From contig NC_020388.1 of the NCBI RefSeq assembly GCF_000591055.1, forward strand, positions 434,001-498,000: DNA of 64,000 nucleotides, read 5' to 3'. The notes beneath the pieces are model-generated. The model was not told where the DNA came from and ran no database searches. It saw only the letters and a list, made by a program, of their open reading frames with translations. Positions within the stretch are counted from its first letter, which is position 1, and each line of letters begins with the position of its first letter. The DNA is from Natronomonas moolapensis 8.8.11 (GTDB lineage: Archaea; Halobacteriota; Halobacteria; Halobacteriales; Haloarculaceae). The position numbers and the translations under genes are program-made. Positions 40,651 through 48,691 of this stretch are shown one piece after another.

Positions 40651-41346
40651 TCACTCCGTCCCGTTCCGTGTCCCGTCGAACTCCAGCAACGCCGCCGTCA
40701 TGAGTCCGCCGGCGGTGGCGAGTCCACTCAGTAGATACAGCGAACCGAGGCCGACGATCACTCCGACGACGGCGAGGCCGAGCGCTTCGGGGAGCGTATC
40801 CACCACGTGCGTGCCGACCGTGTACGTCACGTCGGGGGCGTCGTACGCCAGCGGCGCGCCGAGAAGCGACGCCGTCGCCGCGGCCGCCGTGACCGAAATA
40901 ACGAGTACGAACACGCCGTAGATGGACTTGAGCGCCAACAGCGCGAGGGCAGTCCACGTGGTCGGGGCGGTGAACAGGCCGAGGAGCGTCTCGACGAGCC
41001 CGTTTTCTACTCGCCGGAGTCCGTCGGGGTTGTCCGCCCGGAGGGGTTCCGGGAGCGGCGCCTCGATGCCGAGGAGTCCCGACGTGAGCCGCGCTTCGAC
41101 GGCTCCAAGGAACGCGACGCCGACGACCGTGAGAACGACAACCGGCACGCCCACGAGCAGCAGGCTCGTTCCGACGCCAACCGAGAGCCCGACGGCCAGG
41201 AACACGAAATAGGTGACCCCGAGCGGGAACGCCAACAGCAGATATAGTAGCTTTGCGTACGTTTCTGTTCGGAACGGCGCGCCGGCGAATCGACGGAGAG
41301 GGCGGCCGTCCGATCCGTTCCGCGTTGCGGTTTGGTTGTCTGTCAT
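40651..41346 (-). CDS. Sensor-domain (PF13796-like) membrane protein, copy 1
   Basis: 231 aa. After a polar 33-residue start come RTETYAKLLYLLLAFPLGVTYFVFLAVGLSVGVGTSLLLVGVPVVVLTV, the diagnostic first part of the 'putative sensor' domain (LAYLLLxFPLGIxYFVxLxxGLxxG). Further hydrophobic blocks follow at about 50-75, 120-150 and 200-225, with a soluble loop containing PDVTYTVGTHVVDTLPEAL near 175. In bacteria this domain often precedes a histidine kinase; here it stands alone and is paired with an ArsR-type regulator. It starts near a TATA-like ggtatat (about 41382-41388, minus). A paralogue lies on the plus strand 1.4 kb away. Confidence 0.82.
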   Translation of the reverse strand: MTDNQTATRNGSDGRPLRRFAGAPFRTETYAKLLYLLLAFPLGVTYFVFLAVGLSVGVGTSLLLVGVPVVVLTVVGVAFLGAVEARLTSGLLGIEAPLPEPLRADNPDGLRRVENGLVETLLGLFTAPTTWTALALLALKSIYGVFVLVISVTAAAATASLLGAPLAYDAPDVTYTVGTHVVDTLPEALGLAVVGVIVGLGSLYLLSGLATAGGLMTAALLEFDGTRNGTE

Positions 41347-41450
41347 GAGTTCACCACAACTGGACCGAGACGGGGCAACGACATATACCGGGAGGTCGGG
41401 TTGGCGAGTCGCCAAATGGGCGAAAGATATTTATATAGTTATGCGACCGG

Positions 41451-41729
41451 CTATCGATCGAACGTCGTGTAGATCGCTGCCAGTCCGATGGCATGCGAAA
41501 GCGTGACAAATACGATGAGGACGGCGTCCGACGCGCCCGTCACAGGGTCGACGACGCGGTCGACGACGTACGGAACGACGGCGATACAGACGATCCCGAA
41601 CGAGAGCGCCCGCATCCGTCGGCTGTCGTTCCGACGGTAGCCGCGATACGCCAAGTAGGCGACGAACGATCCCACTATTGCGGTGAGCGCGGACACGACG
41701 GCCGTGAGAGTGGCAAGCGAGGCGGACAT
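41451..41729 (-). CDS. DUF7521-family small membrane protein
   Basis: 92 aa, three spans: about 8-27, 44-60 and 68-90. The sequence TAIVGSFVAYLAYRGYRRNDSRRMRALSFGIVCIAVVPYVVD matches the haloarchaeal DUF7521 pattern, in which a first span ends 'AYRAYRRT-S--LRALALGF' before the second. The function is unknown. It follows another DUF7521-like protein by only 2 bp, and that one overlaps a winged-helix gene, giving a three-gene operon. A TATA-like run (tatataaatatc, minus strand) lies downstream at about 41427-41438 and may drive the next gene. Confidence 0.78.
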   Translation of the reverse strand: MSASLATLTAVVSALTAIVGSFVAYLAYRGYRRNDSRRMRALSFGIVCIAVVPYVVDRVVDPVTGASDAVLIVFVTLSHAIGLAAIYTTFDR

Positions 41730-41731
41730 AG

Positions 41732-42106
41732 TTATCTCGTGTATACGACGTAGAGGAGGACGAGCAGTCCCGCCAGCTCCGACAGAGACGCGGCGAGCGT
41801 CTGCACCTCACCTGGAACCGCGTCGACGTTGGCGGCCACGAGCCGGACGAACATCGGCGCCGGCGCGAGAAAGAACATCCCGATCGCCAACAGCAGGACC
41901 GGACGGGAGTCCGTCCGGCGGTACCCCTCGACGAACCGGTAGGTGACGAGGACGGCGAGGAGGCTGGCGAGCAGGAAGGTGACGATGCCGAGCAACACGA
42001 CGGTCGCCGGCCCGCCGGTGACCTCGATTCCCGACGATACGAACGGTCCCGCCGCAGCGGTTCCGGGCGCTCGCCCCACGACAGCGGGGCGGTCGACTGG
42101 CGTCAT
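41732..42106 (-). CDS. DUF7521-like membrane protein, longer paralogue
   Basis: 124 aa. The first 30 residues are polar and Pro/Ala-rich; then TVVLLGIVTFLLASLLAVLVTYRFVEGYRRTDSRPVLLLAIGMFFLAPAPMFVRL and SLSELAGLLVLLYVVYTR. The pattern TYRFVEGYRRTDSRPVLLLAIGM is the same 'YRRxDSRxxxxLxxG' element as in the 92-aa neighbour, so the two are paralogues from a local duplication. Its start overlaps the stop of the winged-helix gene by 4 bp (42103-42106), and its stop lies 2 bp before the next gene. Unknown function. Confidence 0.78.
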   Translation of the reverse strand: MTPVDRPAVVGRAPGTAAAGPFVSSGIEVTGGPATVVLLGIVTFLLASLLAVLVTYRFVEGYRRTDSRPVLLLAIGMFFLAPAPMFVRLVAANVDAVPGEVQTLAASLSELAGLLVLLYVVYTR

Positions 42107-42459
42107 CCGGAGAACTCCTCGTACAGTCTGGTGAACGTATCCGCGGCTTCGCGCTCGACGTACTCGACGTCGACGTCGAGTCCGTCAGCCGTCACGTTCA
42201 CGCCGACGTGTTCCAGCCGGGCCGTGTACTCCTTGTAGTGATGTCCCTCCGGGTCGAGACGCTGCTGGGCGTCGAGCAACCCGCTGTCCTCCAGTCGGCC
42301 GATACGCCGATACACCGTCGAGGGGTCGGCATCGCACGCAGTGCTCAGCGCCGATGCCGACCGCGGCTCCCGATACGTCTCGACGATGATCGTCCGCGCG
42401 TACTCGTCGTTCAAAAGCGACAGCACGGCCGCATCGTCGGCGGCCACTCGCTGTATCAT
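42103..42459 (-). CDS. Winged-helix regulator heading the DUF7521 operon
   Basis: 118 aa. The HTH is DAAVLSLLNDEYARTIIVETYREPRSASALSTACDADPSTVYRRIGRLEDSGLLDAQQRLDPEGHHYKEYTARLEHV, with recognition helix DPSTVYRRIGRLEDSG and wing LDPEGHHYKEYTA. The C-terminal 25 residues (VTADGLDVDVEYVEREAADTFTRLYEEFSG) are of the kind seen in haloarchaeal regulators that accompany small membrane proteins. It is the first gene of an operon with two DUF7521-type genes (4-bp overlap, then 2-bp gap). The longer upstream frame is basic and not plausible. Promoter and operator should lie in the 274 bp shared with the divergent sensor gene. Confidence 0.82.
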   Translation of the reverse strand: MIQRVAADDAAVLSLLNDEYARTIIVETYREPRSASALSTACDADPSTVYRRIGRLEDSGLLDAQQRLDPEGHHYKEYTARLEHVGVNVTADGLDVDVEYVEREAADTFTRLYEEFSG

Positions 42460-42733
42460 CGACCGCGGTCCCGGACACGAACGGCGTCGGTGCGGCAGCC
42501 GGCCGCCGGTGTGGGACTCGACGGCCGGATCGGAGACGCTTCGGAACGGCGTGGGGACACCGACATCGATCCGATATAGGGTCCTCGCGGGAGCGAAATA
42601 ACCGTTCGGGTAACTACGGTTCGTTTCGAAGCTGCGGCGAACCGTATCGGCCGGGGACAGAGCGGGCCCAACCGCCCTCAGTGCGGACGCCGAGGGAGAG
42701 GACTTTTTTCTCCGACGTCCGGACCGTTCGAAT

Positions 42734-43495
42734 ATGCGGTCCCTCACCCTCCCCTCCCGGTCGGAGCTTCCCCGGCCCTCGGCGACATCGGTGTTTCTGA
42801 GCCCGTTGCGCCCGAGGACGTACGGCAACCTCGCGTACCTGCTGTTGGCGTTCCCGCTCGGGATCGCCTATTTCGTGTTCCTGACCGTCGGCCTCTCCGT
42901 CGGCGGCGCGCTCGTCGTCTTGGTCGTGGGCGCGCCGATACTCGTGTTCGTCCTCGGATGCTGTCACCTCGGCGCGTGGTTCGAGCGCCTCACCGCCCGG
43001 TATCTTCTGGGTCTCGATATTCGGTCGCCGGGGTATCCGTTCCTCGAGACTGATGGCCCCCTCGCCCGCCTTCGCGCCCTCGTGCTCGGGCGCGAAACGT
43101 GGGCAGCAGCGGGGTATTTAGCGAGCAAGTTCGTGATCGGCGTTGCCTCGTTCGTTCTAGTGACGACCCTCCTTTCGGTGTCGTTATCACTGCTCTCGGC
43201 GCCGCTGTACTACGATGATCCGGGCGTCTCTGTCGGCCTGCGACTCCCCGATCCGGTCACGCTCACGCCGTCACTGCGGATTCCATGGGGTGAACTGCTG
43301 ATCGGCGCGGAGTTCGCGGTGACGATCACGAGTTGGACAGTGACGACGCTGCCGGCGGCGCTTGCGATGTCCGCGGTCGGCCTCGTTTCGCTCGCCGTCT
43401 CCCTCGCCGTTTGCAACGGGGTCGCGTGGCTCCTCGGCCGGTTCACCCGGTTCCTCTTGGGTGCTGCGGAGCGGTCGTCGGACGCGACGCCGTGA
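42734..43495 (+). CDS. Sensor-domain (PF13796-like) membrane protein, copy 2
   Basis: 253 aa paralogue of the 40651-41346 protein. The common core is RTYGNLAYLLLAFPLGIAYFVFLTVGLSVGGALVVLVVGAPILVFVLG, then a loop with AWFERLTARYLLGLDI and a second hydrophobic half (IGVASFVLVTTLLSVSLSLLSAPLYYDDPGV; ALAMSAVGLVSLAVSLAVCNGVAWLLG). The N-terminal 28 residues are basic. It faces the regulator/DUF7521 operon divergently, with 274 bp between, and lies 199 bp before lutC. In bacteria this domain is a membrane sensor in kinase proteins; here no kinase is attached. Confidence 0.82.
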   Translation: MRSLTLPSRSELPRPSATSVFLSPLRPRTYGNLAYLLLAFPLGIAYFVFLTVGLSVGGALVVLVVGAPILVFVLGCCHLGAWFERLTARYLLGLDIRSPGYPFLETDGPLARLRALVLGRETWAAAGYLASKFVIGVASFVLVTTLLSVSLSLLSAPLYYDDPGVSVGLRLPDPVTLTPSLRIPWGELLIGAEFAVTITSWTVTTLPAALAMSAVGLVSLAVSLAVCNGVAWLLGRFTRFLLGAAERSSDATP

Positions 43496-43694
43496 CCGAG
43501 TCCGAACGACGACCGGAGCCGACGGCCCCACCGATCCGAGACACATACCACTTCCCGATCCACGTTCGTCCGGACGGGTCCGGATCGCCCCCGGACGCAC
43601 GACTGCTGTTCCCGCCGCGATCGGAGGTGGATTCCGTTTCCCGTGCGAAAACACAAAGTAGCCGTACTCCTAACGGACCGCCATCTGGATCGAC

Positions 43695-44210
43695 ATGGCA
43701 ACACAACATACCGAACCAGCGCCCTTCGATCGATTCGAGCGGACGGTCGGGGCCTACGATGTCGGCGTACAACGGGTCCAGCCGTCGACGGTGCGCGAGA
43801 CGATAGCGGACCTCGTCTCGGGGCCGGCCGTCGGAACGCCGATCGACATCGAGGGGGCGACGCTTCCCGAGGCCGTGACCACGGGGCCGACCACCGCCGA
43901 ACTCGAAGCGGCCGAGACGGGCGTGACGACCGCGTCGCTGGCGATCGCGGAGTACGGAAGCGTCGTGCTCCGGGCGACGGCCGAGGGCAGCGAGCCGATC
44001 AGCCTGTTCAACGACCTGCACGTCGTCGTCCTCCGGGAGTCGGACATCGTCCCCGACATGGCGACGGCCTTCGAGTGGCTCGGCGAGGAGCTCCGGGCGA
44101 CCCGCGACTCGGCGATCATCGCGACCGGCCCCTCGGCGACGGCCGACATGGGGGCGCTCGTCCAGGGGGCCCACGGCCCGAAGGACGTGGAGGTGATCGT
44201 TGTCGCATGA
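43695..44210 (+). CDS. lutC: LUD-domain protein, LutC type
   Basis: 171 aa. The LUD fold of lactate utilisation protein C: FERTVGAYDVGVQRVQPSTVRETIADLV near the start, ETGVTTASLAIAEYGSVVLRATAEGSEPISLFNDLHVVVLRESDIVPDM (the AxxGT/GSxV element of LutC) and a C-terminal SATADMGALVQGAHGPKDVEVIVVA (conserved TxDIxxxLVxGxHGPxxxxVxLV). Together with the fused partner downstream it is expected to oxidise L-lactate to pyruvate at the membrane or through an electron carrier. Its stop overlaps the next start by 4 bp, so the pair is coupled. Confidence 0.88.
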   Translation: MATQHTEPAPFDRFERTVGAYDVGVQRVQPSTVRETIADLVSGPAVGTPIDIEGATLPEAVTTGPTTAELEAAETGVTTASLAIAEYGSVVLRATAEGSEPISLFNDLHVVVLRESDIVPDMATAFEWLGEELRATRDSAIIATGPSATADMGALVQGAHGPKDVEVIVVA

Positions 44211-46408
44211 GCGGGAAATCGCGACAGTCGCGGGCCGAACACATCAGACACATCATGGAGACCGAGGGCGACGCGGTCGCGACGAACACCCGCGGGTTCA
44301 ATACGGGCCGCTACGAGTCGGTCGCCAAACTCGAGGACTACGAGGAACTGAAGGATCGCGCACGGGAGATCAAGGAGGACGCCATCGAGCGGCTCCCGGA
44401 GCTGATCGACGAGGTCACTGAAGCCGTCGAGGCGAACGGCGGGACGGTGTACGTCGCCCAGGACGCGGCGGACGCGAACCGCTACATCGCCGAGGTCTGC
44501 GAGGGTGAGGACGCCGACCGGCTCGCCAAGAGCAAGTCGATGACGAGCGAGGAGATCGAGGTCAACGAGCACCTCGAAAGCGAGGGCGTCGACGTCGTCG
44601 AGACCGACCTCGGCGAGTGGGTGCTCCAACTGGCCGAGGAGGCCCCGAGCCACATCGTCGCGCCGGCGATCCACAAGTCCCGCGAGGAGATCGCCAAGCT
44701 GTTTCAGGAGCGCTTCGACCCCGAGGAGGAACTGGAGTCCGCCGAGGAGTTGACGATGTTCGCCCGCGAGCGACTGGGCGAACTCGTCCGGGAAGCTGAC
44801 GTCGGGATGACCGGCGCGAACTTCATCGCTGCCGACTCCGGGACGATGGCGCTCGTCACCAGCGAGGGCAACGCTCGCAAGTCGGTGACGGTGCCGGACA
44901 CACAGATCGCGGTCGCGGGCGTCGAGAAGATCGTTCCGCAGGTCGAGGACCTCCACCCCTTCATCGAGTTGATCGGTCGCTCGGGGACCGGCCAGGACAT
45001 CACCAGCTATATTTCGCTGTTTACGCCGCCGATCAACTCTCCGACCGTCGACTTCCAGGACACCGACGCGGTCGTCGAGGGAACCGGCGACGACCGCGAG
45101 TTCCACCTCGTGTTGATCGACAACGGCCGGATGGCCATGCGGGAGGACGAGGACCTCCGGGAGACGCTGTACTGCATCCGGTGTTCGGCCTGTTCGAACA
45201 CCTGTGCGAACTTCCAGTCTGTTGGAGGGCACGTCTTCGGCGGGGAGACGTATTCCGGCGGCATCGCGACTGGGTGGGAAGCCGGCATCCACGGCCTCGA
45301 CACGGCCGCGGAGTTCAACGACCAGTGTACGGGCTGTTCGCGGTGCGTCGAGGCCTGCCCCGTCGGGATCGACATCCCCTGGATCAACACCGTCGTCCGG
45401 GACCGGGTCAACGGAAAAAAGGACGTCGACGCGGAGTTCCTCGTCGATGGGCTCACCCCCGACGCCGAGGAGAGCGGCCCCGGGCTACAAAAACGGCTGT
45501 TCGGGAACTTCGAGACGCTGGCGAAACTCGGCAGTTCGTTCGCGCCGCTGTCGAACTGGGTGGCGAACTCGCCGCCGGCCGCCCGCGCGCTCGAGGGGAT
45601 CGCGGGCGTCGACCGGCGGCGGCCGCTGCCCGCCTTCAGCCGGACCACTTTCGTCGAGTGGTTCGAGAGCCGCGATGCCGTCCCGCCGGCCGACCCCGAC
45701 CGGAAGGTCGTCCTCTATCCCGACCTCTACACGAACTACATGGACGTCGGGCGCGGCAAGGCCGCCGTCCGGGCGCTGGAGGCGCTCGGCGTCGAGGTGC
45801 TCGTCCCCCAGACGCCCGGGTCCGGCCGCGCGCCGCTTTCGCAGGGAATGATCGACACTGCCCGGAGCAAGGCCGTCGCAGTCGCCGAGAAGCTCGGCCC
45901 GTACCTCGAGGCCGGCTACGACGTCGTCGTCATCGAACCGAGCGACGTCGCGATGTTCACCGGGGAGTACGAACGGCTCCTCCCCGACGGCGAGTTCGAG
46001 CCCTTCGCGGAGCACAGCTACGAGATTCTCGAGTACGTCTACGGCCTCGTGGCGAACGGCGCGGACACCGAGGAACTCCGGCACGCCGACGGCGACACGA
46101 CGGTCGCCTACCACAGCCACTGCCAACAGCGGACGATGGGCTTAGAGGAGTACAGCCGCACGATGCTGGAGCGCTGCGGGTACGACGTCGAGACGAACGA
46201 CGTCGAGTGCTGCGGGATGGCCGGCTCGTTCGGCTACAAGAGCCAGTTCTACGAGCAGTCGGTCGACGTCGGCGAGAACCTCGCCGGGCAGATCCGCGAG
46301 GCCGACCCCGACGTCGTCGTCGCCAGCGGGACGTCCTGTCTCGACCAGATAGACGACCTCCTCGAGGAGCGACCCCGGCACGTGATCGAACTCCTCGCGC
46401 CGGCGTAG
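44207..46408 (+). CDS. LutB-LutA fusion, iron-sulfur lactate-utilisation protein
   Basis: 733 aa. Residues 1-300 are a LutB-type LUD domain (ADVGMTGANFIAADSGTMALVTSEGNARKSVTVPDTQIAVAGVEKIVP). Two [4Fe-4S] motifs follow: CIRCSACSNTC (323-333) and CTGCSRCVEACPVG (374-386). Residues about 480-733 are LutA/LldE-like, with HSHCQQRTMG and ECCGMAGSFGY, the CCG cysteine-rich element, and SGTSCLDQI at the end. In Bacillus LutA and LutB are separate proteins, so this is a fusion; with LutC it makes a complete LutABC set in two genes. A longer upstream frame is an artefact. The T-run 120 bp downstream could end the transcript. Confidence 0.9.
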   Translation: MSGKSRQSRAEHIRHIMETEGDAVATNTRGFNTGRYESVAKLEDYEELKDRAREIKEDAIERLPELIDEVTEAVEANGGTVYVAQDAADANRYIAEVCEGEDADRLAKSKSMTSEEIEVNEHLESEGVDVVETDLGEWVLQLAEEAPSHIVAPAIHKSREEIAKLFQERFDPEEELESAEELTMFARERLGELVREADVGMTGANFIAADSGTMALVTSEGNARKSVTVPDTQIAVAGVEKIVPQVEDLHPFIELIGRSGTGQDITSYISLFTPPINSPTVDFQDTDAVVEGTGDDREFHLVLIDNGRMAMREDEDLRETLYCIRCSACSNTCANFQSVGGHVFGGETYSGGIATGWEAGIHGLDTAAEFNDQCTGCSRCVEACPVGIDIPWINTVVRDRVNGKKDVDAEFLVDGLTPDAEESGPGLQKRLFGNFETLAKLGSSFAPLSNWVANSPPAARALEGIAGVDRRRPLPAFSRTTFVEWFESRDAVPPADPDRKVVLYPDLYTNYMDVGRGKAAVRALEALGVEVLVPQTPGSGRAPLSQGMIDTARSKAVAVAEKLGPYLEAGYDVVVIEPSDVAMFTGEYERLLPDGEFEPFAEHSYEILEYVYGLVANGADTEELRHADGDTTVAYHSHCQQRTMGLEEYSRTMLERCGYDVETNDVECCGMAGSFGYKSQFYEQSVDVGENLAGQIREADPDVVVASGTSCLDQIDDLLEERPRHVIELLAPA

Positions 46409-46526
46409 CGGCTACCCGTCTCTCGTCTCGACGACTCTCAGCGGAGAGTCGGCGCCGAAGGCCACACTCCTTGGCTCCCGTCGGGTGCGCGACCGACCAC
46501 TAAAAACCATATTTCCACCGTGTGCG

Positions 46527-46535
46527 TTCTTTTTT
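46527..46535 (+). terminator. T-rich terminator after the lut genes
   Basis: Sequence ttctttttt follows the lut operon stop by about 120 bp without a strong hairpin. Archaeal RNA polymerase stops at such T-runs. Another AT-rich stretch with the next gene's TATA box begins 60 bp later. Confidence 0.4.
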
Positions 46536-46597
46536 ATCGTATTATAGTGATTGTATGCTTTCCATAGCATCGAGAAACACCACTTACGCACAAAAAG

Positions 46598-46605
46598 TAT
46601 TTATC
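46598..46605 (+). promoter_or_regulatory. TATA box of the acetyltransferase gene
   Basis: Sequence gtatttat, about 26 bp before the ATG at 46628, consistent with a leaderless message and against the GTG at 46619. Confidence 0.65.
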
Positions 46606-46627
46606 CTGCGAGACGTTCGTGTACAGT

Positions 46628-47167
46628 ATGTCGGTGAATGAGCTCGTTCGAACGGTCTACGACCGGCTCCGTCCGGACCGGATCGCCCCGCGCGTCCCGC
46701 CGCTGCGTATCACGGACGAGCGCGACCGGGAGATACACCTCCGCCCCTTTCGGCCGTCGGACGTCGATGCGCTGGCGGAGATGTACGCCGGACTGGAGCC
46801 GGCGAGCCACGCCCAGGGCGTCCCGCCGCGGGGACCGGACGCGATCCGCGAGTGGCTCTCGGCGGTCCTCGAGGGTCCCGACGTCGTCGCGTGCCACGAC
46901 GGCCGGATCGTCGGGCACGTGAGCCTCGTCCCCGACGGGACCGACCGCCACGAACTCGCCATCTTCGTCGACGACGACTACCAGCGCGCGGGGATCGGAA
47001 CCGCGCTCCTCGGGGCCGGCCTGGGTCACGCCGACCGGAAGGGCGTCGAGTACGTCTGGCTCTCGGTCGAGAAGGCCGACCGGGAACTTCATCGGTTCTA
47101 CGGCCGCGCCGGGTTCTCCGTCGTGAACCCCATGGGAGTGACCCATCGGATGTCCCGGTATCTGTGA
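46628..47167 (+). CDS. GNAT-family N-acetyltransferase
   Basis: 179 aa. The GNAT fold begins near residue 38 (IHLRPFRPSDVDALAEMYAGLEPASHAQGVPP), with beta-4 VGHVSLVPDG, the acetyl-CoA loop DDDYQRAGIGTALLGAGLGHAD (motif A Q-x-x-G-x-G/A at about 122-127), and motif B GVEYVWLSVEKADRELHRFYGRAGF (149-165, Tyr general acid in RFYxRxGF). The N-terminal 35 residues (NELVRTVYDRLRPDRIAPR) are an extra basic-acidic helix. The acceptor is unknown. It stands alone with its own TATA box; msrA is convergent 6 bp away. Confidence 0.88.
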   Translation: MSVNELVRTVYDRLRPDRIAPRVPPLRITDERDREIHLRPFRPSDVDALAEMYAGLEPASHAQGVPPRGPDAIREWLSAVLEGPDVVACHDGRIVGHVSLVPDGTDRHELAIFVDDDYQRAGIGTALLGAGLGHADRKGVEYVWLSVEKADRELHRFYGRAGFSVVNPMGVTHRMSRYL

Positions 47168-47173
47168 GCGTTC

Positions 47174-47806
47174 TCACTCGCGACCGTGTCGGGGTGCCGT
47201 CCCGATGCCCAACTCGGGAACCGGGGCCACCTCGCGGCCGGCGCGGTCCGCGTTCAATTTTGCAGCCGCCGGCGACTCCCGGATCGCCTCGTCGTCGTAC
47301 TCCGCCGCCTCGAAGGACTCCAACAGGGTGCGATCGGTTCTGAGCGTGTACTTTTGGTGGTAGCTTTCCGCCGGATGAAACGCCGAGAGCGCCTCGATGC
47401 GCGTAGTGACGTCCTCGCTGTCGTACCCCTCCCGGTCGAGGTACGCCTCCAGCGTCGCGCGCTGTCGGTCGGTTCCGGGGAAGACGATGTGGTGGTACTG
47501 ACGCTTCGTCGGCTGCCGATAGGGATCGTGGGCCGCAAACGCGGCCGCGAGAAGCGACCGGTAGTCGAACCGTGTGGGGTCGTAGTCGACCTGGACGACT
47601 TCCGTGTGGTCGCCGAGGGCGTGGTAGGTGGGGTTCGATTCCGTTCCGCCGGCGTAGCCGACCCGGGTGCGAACGACCCCGTCCATCGCGCCGAAGCGCG
47701 CGTCGGGACCCCAGAAACACCCGAGGCCGAACGTCGCCGTCTCGGTCGCCTCGCGGGTCGGGGCCGCGCGGTCGTACTCGACGATCGTCCGCGGTGTCGA
47801 AGGCAT
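47174..47806 (-). CDS. msrA: Peptide-methionine (S)-S-oxide reductase
   Basis: 210 aa. It reduces methionine-S-sulfoxide in proteins, using thioredoxin-type reductants. The active site is GCFWGPDARFGAMDGVVRTRVGYAGGT (catalytic Cys30 in GCFWG). Then come TYHALGDHTEVVQVDYDP, LLAAAFAAHDPYRQ and AESYHQKYTL. The C-terminal 40 residues after LRTDRTLLESF are longer and lack the resolving cysteines of bacterial MsrA, so recycling may depend on an external thiol. It lies 46 bp from the end of a methyltransferase gene on the same strand, in a block of three protein-maintenance genes. Confidence 0.93.
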   Translation of the reverse strand: MPSTPRTIVEYDRAAPTREATETATFGLGCFWGPDARFGAMDGVVRTRVGYAGGTESNPTYHALGDHTEVVQVDYDPTRFDYRSLLAAAFAAHDPYRQPTKRQYHHIVFPGTDRQRATLEAYLDREGYDSEDVTTRIEALSAFHPAESYHQKYTLRTDRTLLESFEAAEYDDEAIRESPAAAKLNADRAGREVAPVPELGIGTAPRHGRE

Positions 47807-47852
47807 ACCTCTCGGTTGGCGCCGCGTGGTAATATGCCGTTCCCCGACTGCG

Positions 47853-48587
47853 TCAGGCCCGATCCCAGTCGATCCAGTCCTGTTCCCACCCCTTTCGGCG
47901 CTCGGCGTCCCGACGGGCGTGCTCGCGGTCCTCGCGACGGGTTCGGTTGCGCTCGATCGTGTCGGCCTGCTCGCCGTCGACGAGCATCGGGTGGAAGGCG
48001 ACGGTACCGTATCCGGTGCGTTCGTTGTCCTCGATGGCGACGAGCGTCTGCGTCGCGCCGCCGAGCGGCATCACGAGGCGGCCGCCGGGGACCAACTGCT
48101 CGCGGAGCGCCTCCGGCGGCTCGATGGCGGCAGCCTCGAGCAGGATGCGGTCGTAGGGGGCGTACTCGGCGAGGCCGCGGGCCCCGTCGCGGCAGTCGAC
48201 GAGCACGCCGGAGTAGCCCGCAGCCGAGAGGTTCGAACGGGCGTCGTAGACGAGCCGTCGGGCGATGTCGATCCCGTGGACGCTGGCCTCGTCGGTGAGT
48301 TCGGCGAGCACCGCGGCGGTGTAGCCGACCCCGACGCCGACGACGAGGACGGTGTCATCGGGGCGGATGTCGAGCGCCTCGAACAGCCGCCCGGCCGCGC
48401 TCGGAGACAGCACGCGCGTACCGAGGCGCTCGAAGGATCGGTCGGCGTACGCCGCGGCGTCCTCGGCGACGAACGGCTCCCGGGGCACCGTCCGCATCGC
48501 GACGCTGACTCGCTCCGAGCGGACGACGGCCTTGGCGTCGTGTTCGAGGCTGTCGACCATGTCCTCTCTGAGCACCGCGGGTTCCAT
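47853..48587 (-). CDS. Protein-isoaspartate methyltransferase paralogue, divergent
   Basis: 244 aa. Overall PCMT-like: an N-terminal helix (LEHDAKAVVRSERVSVAMRTVPREPFVAEDAAAYADRSFERLG), motif I VLVVGVGVGYTAAVLAEL (about 82-99), acidic loop VHGIDIARRLV, and ALREQLVPGGRLVMPLGG. It lacks the signature of true L-isoaspartyl methyltransferases, 'GxGQTISxPxxVA': the position reads FERLGTRVLSPSAAGRLFE. It may therefore have lost isoaspartyl specificity. It ends with an unusual Trp/Arg-rich tail (ERRKGWEQDWIDWDRA). It lies 104 bp after the canonical copy on the same strand. Confidence 0.85.
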   Translation of the reverse strand: MEPAVLREDMVDSLEHDAKAVVRSERVSVAMRTVPREPFVAEDAAAYADRSFERLGTRVLSPSAAGRLFEALDIRPDDTVLVVGVGVGYTAAVLAELTDEASVHGIDIARRLVYDARSNLSAAGYSGVLVDCRDGARGLAEYAPYDRILLEAAAIEPPEALREQLVPGGRLVMPLGGATQTLVAIEDNERTGYGTVAFHPMLVDGEQADTIERNRTRREDREHARRDAERRKGWEQDWIDWDRA

Positions 48588-48691
48588 GTCCGCGTTCCGT
48601 GCCCGAGCCTATTGAATCGAGCGCCACGGGGCGACCCGGCGGCCGGTCGGACACCGCACAGGTCGGGCGCGTCGCCGCGGGCACGGACCCG

